Positions 34,001-41,263 of a stretch of DNA of 64,000 bases are shown here, in pieces (position 1 is the stretch's first letter; the number at the start of each line of letters is the position of its first letter). The DNA lies in the NCBI GenBank assembly GCA_030068145.1, contig JAPJBO010000459.1, positions 114,001-178,000 on the forward strand, in the 5' to 3' direction. Source of the stretch: Diplonema papillatum (Eukaryota > Euglenozoa > Diplonemea > Diplonemida > Diplonemidae). The translations under genes and the position numbers were made by a program. Under the pieces are notes generated by a model, which saw only the letters and a program-made list of their open reading frames with translations, was not told where the DNA came from and did no database searches.

Positions 34001-34464
34001 CGCGGCGGCTGGTTCGTGAGCGCCGGCTCCCAGGCCAGCGCGTTGCACCCGACCTGGTGCGCGTTGGGGATGGTCGTCACCTCCCACGCCCCGTGCGGCT
34101 GGTACGTGAGGATGGCGATAGACGAGTCCGAAGAGCAGCTGGCCAGCGTCAGGAATCCGTGCTGGGGGGGCGCCCAGGCTATGCTGTTGACCGATGACTT
34201 GTGCCCGAGGTATTCGTAGGTCTTGCAGAAGCTGCCTCGGCCGCCGCTCTCTTGGTAGACGACGACCTTCCCGTCGTAGCTGGCCGACGCGAGCGGAGAC
34301 GAGAACTGCGGGGGGCCCCAGCACACTGCCCACACAGGGCCCGAGTGCTCCTCCAGCGTGGCCAGCGTCGCCTGCTCGCCGCCGCCGCACTCGAACACCT
34401 TCACGCGGCCATCCGACGAGCACGTGGCCAGGTACCGCCCATAGTAGTCGTACTGCGCGTCATG
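31029..34464 (-). CDS. SEC13: SEC13: COPII coat and nuclear pore WD40 protein
   Basis: SEC13 is a beta-propeller that pairs with SEC31 in the COPII outer coat and with Nup84/107-type proteins in the nuclear pore. Exon 34464-33889 (192 codons) starts HDAQYDYYGRYLATCSSDGR and includes GHKSSVNSIAWAP and NAHQVGCNALAWEP, the diagnostic SEC13 motifs. Exon 32002-31730 (91 codons) starts DWVRDVAFCPSP and ends ...ESDWQQ. A likely last exon 31067-31029 encodes VAKHLINEPLAN and stop. All joins are GT-AG and phase 0. The total of 295 codons plus a missing short first exon (about 16 codons in relatives) matches the usual 300-320. The sequence just upstream of 34464 encodes a plausible N-terminus (NAIQQ) but with a one-base offset from a possible ATG at 34500, so the 5' end is unresolved. 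Confidence 0.88.
31132..31625. repeat. Minisatellite, 31-32 bp units, in the last SEC13 intron
   Basis: About fifteen units of 'ggtatgaactggtgcaa' plus 'gcacttttgtac', with several variant types (tatgtggtaggagctgg, short 'gtcacgg' units) alternating in a pattern. The long frames through it (repeated HQFIPCTK) are repeat artefacts. Confidence 0.9.
32262..32370 (+). repeat. Dispersed repeat family E
   Basis: Matches 26880-27030 in the segments 'ggctagcca', 'gaccgacacca' and 'gagcaggggttgcc.tgtagc'. Confidence 0.5.
32450..32710 (-). repeat. Dispersed repeat family A, inverted copy in SEC13 intron
   Basis: Reverse complement of the family A sequence ('cccaagtgctgtaactaccg' ... 'aatacaaacacaatctg' in the other sense), between SEC13 exons. 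Confidence 0.7.
33128..33260. repeat. Palindrome cluster flanked by a 23-base direct repeat
   Basis: 'aggtaaaacaaacgaccctt' followed by agga stands at 33130-33153 and again at 33236-33259. Between them about 80 bases consist of alternating 'tacttgtcat' and 'atgacaagta' motifs that can fold into several stems. It looks like an insertion with duplicated flank, or a hairpin-prone slippage product. It lies in the SEC13 intron. Confidence 0.65.
33731..33888. repeat. CAACA/ACACA microsatellite directly after a SEC13 splice donor
   Basis: About 155 bases of acacaac and acaacaca units. In gene sense the intron starts with gtgtgtgttctgttgtgtt, so the microsatellite begins at the donor itself. The Cys/Val-rich open frames here are artefacts. 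Confidence 0.9.
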
Positions 34465-34544
34465 CTGTTGGATGGCGTTGGTTTGTGGACAGAATTTTCA
34501 TGTACCCGGAACTAATACAACTCCTTTGGGTATATGCCAGTACT

Positions 34545-34718
34545 GTGGAGGGGGCAGTACTGTGGTGGAGTAGAAAGTACTGTGGTGGGGGGGAATCTTA
34601 GTTCAATGTTAGGCAGTACTGTGGTGGTGGGGATCTTAGTTCAATGTTAGGCAGTACGGTGGTGGGGGGAATCTTAGTTCAATGTTAGGCAGTACTGTGG
34701 TGGGGGGGAATCTTAGGT
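34545..34718 (+). repeat. Four-copy tandem repeat, about 45 bp
   Basis: Units 'cagtactgtggtgggggg' plus 'aatcttagttcaatgttagg', just 5' of the SEC13 exon. Confidence 0.8.
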
Positions 34719-34797
34719 TTCGTGTCCGGGCAGAATCCTGCCTTTCATGTTTTGATTGCTCGAGACTTCTTCGCGGGAATGCAGAGTTGTGTCCTGG

Positions 34798-35025
34798 TAC
34801 CCGACGACCTTCCCGTCGTAGCTGGCAGAACGCGAGCGGCGACGAGAACTGCGGGGGCCCCCAGCACACGGCCCACACGGGGCCCCAGTCCTCCAGCGTG
34901 GCCACCGCCGCACTCGAACACCTTCACGCGGCCATCCGACGAGCACGTGGCCAGGTACCGCCCATAGTAGGCGTACTGCGCGTCATGCTGTTGGATGGCG
35001 TTGCTTGCGGACACAATTTTCACTC
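34798..35025 (-). pseudogene. Broken copy of the SEC13 exon start
   Basis: Repeats the beginning of the SEC13 exon (VSASNAIQQHDAQYAYYGRY, then LATCSSDGRVKVFECGG) but lacks several short segments (for example the codons for EQATLAT and bases within EEHSG), which break the frame. It stops after the codons equivalent to GKVVVYQ. Its 5' side reads in frame one base better than the intact locus, so it may preserve the ancestral 5' border. Confidence 0.75.
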
Positions 35026-35029
35026 TCAC

Positions 35030-35900
35030 AGTTTCACTGAGGGAGTTGATGCACCACGAAAGTGGCAGCAATTCTTTTTCGTCTGTCTCGATGCTAGCAA
35101 CACACACATTTTTCCAGATTCTGGCCATTTTGGCCGATTTTTCCAGATTTTGCCCATTTTTTGCCGATTTTTGCCTATTTTCCAGCAAACGTTTACCGTT
35201 TGCAAACGTTTGCAAATCCTGCCAAGCCCTTGAGAAACGTCTACAGCGTAGCAAGTGTCTGTCAGTCACTTGGGTCAGACTGTGTAGGCCTGTGGGGTTC
35301 GACACCCACGACGATGACGACTGGGGTATGCGAAAGTGACGAATCGGAGTAATGCAGGTCCTGCCTCACAGGAATCGCATTCTTGTGTTTCCATTTCTTG
35401 TGATGATTCTTCTTCCTGTCTGTAGGGCAATGTCAGCCAAATGCCAGACGTTTGCCAAACGGCAAACGTTTGCCGTTTGGCAAATCGTGCCAAACGCGCT
35501 TTATTAGCCGTTTTTTTAGTCACGGTCCTAGAGGGAGGGGGGGTCGTTGTATAATGGTTTAGCTTGAAGGGAATTGGAAAGGTTGAAAAAGGTTTTGGGG
35601 GTCACCGTCGGTTTGTGTTTTTATTTATTTTTTTCTGTTTTTATTTTTTTGGGGGTAATTATTTTTTCGGGGGTTCGCGTAACCCTTCTTTTCCGGAAGA
35701 TAACGGTATCTTTTCTTTTCTCTCTGGCGCTCTTTTTCTCTCTATCTCTCTCTTTGGCTAGCAAAGCGACTATTGCGACCGACACCACGACCACACCCGT
35801 AATGAATGTGATCAAGGGCCCCCCACGTTCTACGTGTTGAGCATTGAGTTCTTTAAGGTGCAAGTGCCATCAAGGCAGGCGAGCACTGTTCACGGGCTAG
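35030..35900. other. No gene recognised; low-complexity and palindromic tracts
   Basis: Contains gcc-gattttt runs (35100-35185), nested 'aaacgtttgc' palindromes (35195-35215, 35455-35485), T/G-rich sequence (35600-35680) and a family E copy (35748-35850). Confidence 0.45.
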
Positions 35901-35902
35901 TG

Positions 35903-36286
35903 TTACTTTATGACGTCGTCCGTCGGGAGAGTCAACGATGATGAGGATGTGGTCAAACTAGTCGTTTCCAAGTCAAGTTCAATTCCCGCTCGCTTTCGCG
36001 GTGCGGACTTTCCGGGCCGGTTTGGCTGTTTCCGGGTCGACGATGGGGAAGAAGTCAGGCATTCCATTTCGTGATCGAGCGTAGAGTTGTTCACGGCCTG
36101 CCGCGATCGCTTCGATCTTCGTGGCTTCCCTGTCGGGGATGCGAGCTTCGAGGACTCCTGCAGGGGTCGCTTCCGCCTCCTTCTGGGAGGCGCGTCTTTG
36201 GGCTCGCCGGTTGGCGTGCGCGGAAGGGTTGTTTGTATGGGGATGATGTTCCCCGTTGATGACCGTTGTTGAGCAGGGGTTGCCAT
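35903..36286 (-). CDS. Hypothetical basic, serine-rich ORF (127 codons)
   Basis: Opens MATPAQQRSS and holds an Arg/Lys cluster (PPRRRRKRP, PRRSKRSRQ) resembling nuclear targeting signals, then a Ser/Thr-rich tail. It lies downstream, on the same strand, of the C2H2-finger ORF at 36447-36788 and could be another part of the same retroelement-like sequence. No domain recognised. It may not be a gene. Confidence 0.25.
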   Translation of the reverse strand: MATPAQQRSSTGNIIPIQTTLPRTPTGEPKDAPPRRRRKRPLQESSKLASPTGKPRRSKRSRQAVNNSTLDHEMECLTSSPSSTRKQPNRPGKSAPRKRAGIELDLETTSLTTSSSSLTLPTDDVIK

Positions 36287-36446
36287 GTAGCCCGTACCGG
36301 TCTAAGCCTTCATTGTAACTTCCATAAGTAACCCCGTTGGGACGGGTACACTTCGAGTTGTCACCCGTTCGTCAGGGTAAACGGGTGCGGAGTGTAAAAC
36401 AGACCAGCCAACAATCAAGAATCCGATGAGGCTGAAACGACGTGGA

Positions 36447-36788
36447 TCAGAACCTCACATCCGCGAGTCGGCAACGTCTCTCATGCGCCCGGAGTCCCCT
36501 CAGACCTTGAAACTTCTGGCCATCCTTCGTAGACTCGATGGAGCAGTGTTGACATCGCAGCACCGGGGACCCCGCTAACTGCTCAAACAACTGACCATGC
36601 GGTGTCAGACATTGGGAGTTCGGTAAGGGCGGGCAGGATGGTGAACTACCAAGGGGGTAGAGTAAGTCAGGTGATCCTTCCGACTGTCGGCTCATCAACT
36701 TACCAGCTGAATTTGGGGGTGCAGACGAGTCGGGTAGTCGATCTTGAGTAGGAAGCATCATGGAGGGTGACGGGGCACGGACTGTCAT
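36447..36788 (-). pseudogene. C2H2-finger ORF of retroelement-like repeat (113 codons)
   Basis: Pro/Ser-rich N-terminal part followed by C-Q-H-C ... FQGLRGLRAHERRC and a stop shortly after. The finger and 3' flank match 850-975. The finger type is common near the start of non-LTR retrotransposon proteins, but no endonuclease or reverse transcriptase follows. Probably a fragment rather than an active gene. Confidence 0.45.
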
Positions 36789-36836
36789 GTTGTGGGCACT
36801 CCGGGAGATCCGGACAAAGCCGCGAGGTAAACGTCG

Positions 36837-36839
<3 letters not shown>

Positions 36840-36872
<33 letters not shown>

Positions 36873-37240
36873 CAGCGCTCTTGTTAAGGATCAGCCACTT
36901 TGGCCGGATGGCCGGATAAACCAGACCCCCCCCCCCTCCCCCCCCCCCCCCCTCTACAGTGCAGTTGCCTTGGAGGCTGGGTGGTCAAATTCTCTAAGGT
37001 GAAATGGTCAAAATTCCCTGCCAAAAGTGGGCCCACAAAAATTTCCAAAGTGTGGTATTTGGGGTATTTGGGGCAAAAAAAAAATTTTTTTTTTCTGACC
37101 GCCCACCGTGGTGACCACCTTAGAGTGTGACAGGTAGCGTCTCCCCCCTCCACAGTGAAAATAGCCTGAGGGGGGGGGGGGGGGGGGGCAGCGCTCTTGT
37201 TAAGGATCAGCCACTTTGGCCGGATGGCCGGATAAACCAG

Positions 37241-37274
<34 letters not shown>

Positions 37275-37483
37275 TACAGTGCAGTTGCCTTGGAGGCTGG
37301 GTGGTCAAATTCTCTAAGGTGAAATGGTCAAAATTCCCTGCCAAAAGTGGGCCACAAAAATTTCCAAAGTGTGGTATTTGGGGTATTTGGGGCAAAAAAA
37401 ATTTTTTTTTTCTGACCGCCCACCGTGGTGACCACCTTAGAGTGTGACAGGTAGCGTCTCCCCCTCCACAGTGAAAATAGCCT

Positions 37484-37532
<49 letters not shown>

Positions 37533-37580
37533 CAGCCGGCTGATGGATGGATGGATGGTTCTTAACAAGATGCCTGGGGG
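36840..37580 (+). repeat. Two tandem poly-G/poly-C-bounded modules (family F)
   Basis: 36880-37190 and 37190-37580 are direct copies of each other and reverse complements of 11232-11605. G runs at 36841-36871, 37170-37188 and 37485-37531 and C runs at 36926-36951 and 37242-37272 mark every border. Each has a central A-run/T-run palindrome (37073-37095, 37394-37411). The outer end 'tgatggatggatggatgg' equals the outer end of the 11.3 kb copy. Confidence 0.8.
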
Positions 37581-37583
37581 GGG

Positions 37584-37660
37584 TTGCAAGGACGTGCTTG
37601 GAATGGGTATGTGCTCAACACCGCACTGGTCCCGTCTGCGCCGTGTTTCGTTTAAGAGGG
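37584..37660 (+). repeat. Fragment of dispersed repeat family B
   Basis: 'ttgcaaggacgtgcttggaa' to 'ccgtgtttcg', joined directly to the outer end of the family F module. Confidence 0.6.
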
Positions 37661-39299
37661 AGGGGGGGGGTAGGAACCCGGGTGAAAATTTCGTGTTTTT
37701 GGTCATTTGGTGAAGAAGGTCGTGAAAATGAAGTGGTGTGGGCCCAAAACGGTCAGGAAACCGAAAATAGTGCCCGTTCGGGCGCTGGCTGGCCACAAAG
37801 CAGGAGGAACTGAGATAAAGTGGCACTTTTCGGGTCAAAAATGACCTAAAATGGGGTGTCGCAGGCATGGCCCATTTCTACAAATCGACAAGCATGCCAG
37901 ATCAGCTTCTATTTCAGATAAGTAGCGGCCCCAGGACTCAAACAGGCCCAAACTACCAGGAAAATGAGCCAATTGCTTCATTCACAAGCAATATGATCAG
38001 CATTTGCGACTGCGCCGTCGGAAAAGAAGTGCTCCAGATGCAGAGCAAGTGCCAACGGACCCGCAGTGATCGTCCGGTGGTGCCACTGAAGTATGCTCGC
38101 CAACCAACACGACAACACCAGCCCCGCCGCAGAAACAGCAAACGAGTGGGGGCCTCCAGGGATGCTGCTGTGTTGGCGTGCGCAACGTCGGGACCAGGGC
38201 AGCAGCCAAACAGCCGGGTTCAAACGTGCTGGTCCAAAGCCACGTCCCGGCTACCCACAGGCATGACCACACCAGCACTGCAGTGCAAGCAACCCACGGG
38301 GTCGACTTAACTTGCTCATCTGCACAGACTTCTGAAGAAGGTTTTCCAGCTCGTTTGTACTCCACCTCACCAGAGCGTCTTCCTGGTCCTATGGCGGAGG
38401 CTTTCACAAACTTTCTTCGCCCACCGGCCTTTCGGAATCGTTGTGTTGAGCCCTGAAGTCCTTCATTGTATCTGCTCTTGCCTTCTGCACGGTTCGACCG
38501 TGACCTGGTGCATCCTCCTCCCTCTTTCACCTCTTGTAATTGTTTTGGCCAGCTAAAATTGGGACTCGCCATCATTGTACGTGAGAGAAGTCAATTTCGC
38601 ATGGCATTCTGAGCAATGCTGGTGGATTGACATATTTTTTGCTTGCTGTTGCACACACTATGCTATTTTCACGCTTCCACAGAGCTACCGTAACGCTACC
38701 GTCACGCTACCGTCACTCTACCGTCACTGTACCGTTGCACCATCAATACCGGCGTCTAAACAGCGTTTTTGGCCCGCAGGTCACAACCTGGTGCAACCCA
38801 AGTCATTTTCCCGGTCGGTTCGGTCACGAAGAAGCTCCGAGGGTGTGAAAATCGTTCATGTTCGGCACCAAAACTCTCTCAAACTCTCGTGCGAACTCCG
38901 TTTTTCAAGCCGGTGGCGCCGGAAAATATTATGCGACCCCTCCACTCTGCGACGCTCGCCTCGTGTAAAGTGTATTTTTACCACGTTCCATCGCTCATGG
39001 GTGCACTCTGACACACAAACAGCCCAACAGTGACTTTTTAGATGGGCAAATTCAGTCCTAAAAAAAATTCCGGTTCCAGAGGAAAGTCGGCGGATTTTGT
39101 CCACAGAATGTCCACAGACCAAAAATGCTCAAAAATGCATTTCGGCGCGAAAATAACAGCCAGCAGAGCGTTTTGAACATTTTTCCGGGCGAGAAACACT
39201 GTGGAGGGCCCATCCTTGGGGGTGCACAGGGCGGGTGCGTGTTCCCTTGTTGAAAAAAGTCCAAAAACCTGAAATCACGATATTTTGTTAAGGGTTCCT
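37661..39299. other. No gene recognised
   Basis: A 147-codon plus frame (37867-38310) and overlapping minus frames show no domain. 38685-38745 carries a short 'gctaccgt(c/a)ac' tandem repeat. The rest is AT/GC-mixed sequence without supportable features. Confidence 0.4.
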
Positions 39300-39895
39300 A
39301 CCCCCTAGGGCTGTGGTGGCTGCGTACGCGTACGCACCAGTTTTTCGAAAATCGGCGTACGCGTACGCGTACGCGTACGTACGCGCGTACGCGTACGGCA
39401 CCCAAAGCCGTACCATGCGGTAGGGGTTCAGCACGTCTACCTTCTGACGTCACTACCCCGTGTTTCCCGAACAAGAACCAAGAAACCCCACGAGGAAGTT
39501 CACTACGATTCCTCACTCCTCGTCATCAATGAGACTTGCCCGACAAGGCGGTTGCCAGCCAGCTTCTGAAGTACTGACCTCTCGCTCCCTAAATGTTACC
39601 ACCACATGGCGACAGCGTCCCCTCCGTGCAGAACTTGCACTTGACTTCCTTAATACTCTTGCCCAGGTCTTCCACGCGCGACCCCGCTCGTTCTTGGGCC
39701 TATGCTGTTTTTGGAGCTAGCTTTGCAACCGCCTTTGGAGCTGGCTTCGCAAGCATGTTTCTTCCTGTTGGGTATACGTTTATTCCTATACCCAGTTGCC
39801 GGTGACTACGCATACGTGCGTACGCGTACGCATACGCCAAAAAAAAATCGGCGTACGCGTACGCGTACGCGTACGTTGACAGCATTGCCCTAGGG
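39300..39895. repeat. Inverted pair of (TACGCG)n tracts
   Basis: 39325-39400 and 39805-39875 carry alternating purine-pyrimidine 'gtacgcgtacgcgtacgc' tracts. Each is joined to a short A-rich or 'gaaaatcgg' spacer and flanked by 'ccctaggg', so the two ends are imperfect reverse complements about 470 bases apart. The sequence type favours Z-DNA and cruciforms. Confidence 0.65.
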
Positions 39896-39897
39896 GG

Positions 39898-40555
39898 GGG
39901 GGGGGGGGGCAAGGGTACCTGTAAATCCAGGGTCTCCGGGGCCCGGGCCCGGGGCCCGGGCCCCGGGTTAGCGCTAGGGTCCAGATAGGGTCCAGGCCAC
40001 GCCATCCAAGGATGGAATCTTCAATATTGCAGCTTCCACAACAAGCGGAGAGCAAGACGAGAAAAAATCAAGAATAAACTTGATAAAATTTGATAAAAAA
40101 AGCTCACAGTCGTGCATTTACCACAGGGGCTGAGCGGGCGGAGGCTCTAAGGTGAAATGGTCAAAATGCCCTGGGAAAAATGTGGGACAAAAACTTTCCG
40201 AAATGCGGGTTTTTAGGGATTCCGGCCTAAAAAAAAAAAGTTTTTTTTTTTTCAACACCCACCTTGCCACCTGTGACCTTGGCGTGGTACCCTTTAGGCA
40301 GCCAGCTAGACCTGCCAGAACCTGAAAACCTCCTTCAGGTTTCGTGGCTGTGTCGAAAAATACATTCCGAGGACGTTTTTGAACGCTTTTGAATCCGTTG
40401 AGCTCATGGACAGTCTGGGGCCCTGGAATGGAATTGTAAACGAATTGCATCTCGTACCAGAGAGTTTTTCCTTTGGTAATCGTTCAGGGCCAAAACCCTG
40501 GAAAATTTTCCAGGGCCCGGGCCCCGAGTTACAGGTACCCCTGGGGGCATGCATA
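39898..40555. mobile_element. Terminal-inverted-repeat element, about 650 bp
   Basis: The left end 'gggtacctgta' plus 'ggggcccgggcc' (39912-39968) is mirrored at the right end by 'ggcccgggccccgag' and 'ttacaggtacccc' (40515-40545). The interior (40130-40320) is a diverged relative of the family F module, with its own A-run/T-run palindrome. No coding frame. Confidence 0.5.
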
Positions 40556-40559
40556 AAAA

Positions 40560-40622
40560 TAAGAATCGGCCTTCTGGGGGGGCGTTACCCGTTACCCGTT
40601 ACCCGTCCTTATTTTTATCCGA
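40560..40622. repeat. GTTACCC short repeat with A/T-rich hairpin arms
   Basis: Three 'cgttaccc' units between 'ataaaaataag' (40554-40564) and 'ccttatttttat' (40608-40619). The same arrangement is found at 44738-44782. Confidence 0.55.
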
Positions 40623-41075
40623 CTGTGGCTGAGGTGGGCTGCTCCTGAGGCCCAGCATGGTGGGTGCGTTGCTGCGGCCCAGCGCGCCGAGTGGACTGCG
40701 CGTGGACTGCGCCGGGGCCCGGCGTGCGTGAGGCCCAGTACGTCGGGTGGACTGTGCCTGAGGCCCGGCATACTGGGTGGGCTATTGCTGAGGTGGACTG
40801 CCGAAGCCCAGCACGCTGGGTGGACTGTGGCTGAAGTGGACTGGGCTTGAGGCCAGCGCGCCTGAGGCCCAAACGCTAAAACAAGAAGAACGCTGAGACC
40901 AAAAAGAATGCTCAAGACTCACGAAAGATGACACTAGGTGGAATGCCGAAGCCCAGCACGCTGGGTGGACTGTGGCTGAAGTGGACTGGGCTTGAGGCCA
41001 GCGCGCCTGAGGTGCAGCATGCTGGTGGACTGCGGCTGAGGCCCAAACTGGACCAAAAAGAATGCTCAAGACTCA
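40623..41075. repeat. GC-rich minisatellite, two long copies and shorter units
   Basis: About 140 bases with 'gaagcccagcacgctgggtg' and 'aagtggactgggcttgaggc' and ending 'gaatgctcaagactcacgaa' occur at 40795-40930 and 40940-41085. Preceding sequence is made of shorter, diverged 'gcccagc..gctgggtggact' units. Confidence 0.75.
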
Positions 41076-41263
41076 CGAAAGACATACAAAACAAAATGAG
41101 TACTGCAAAAACGCAGCCAGCAAAGTACTCGGAAGGGCGAAGGGGCACGGAAATGGTGCTGCTCGTAGCGAACCCCGAGGGCTGGTACTCAAAAAAACAC
41201 TGGTAAGAGCTCGGTGTCAGCCTCAAGAAAAAAACGAGATGACCCTGAAGAACGATGAGGATC

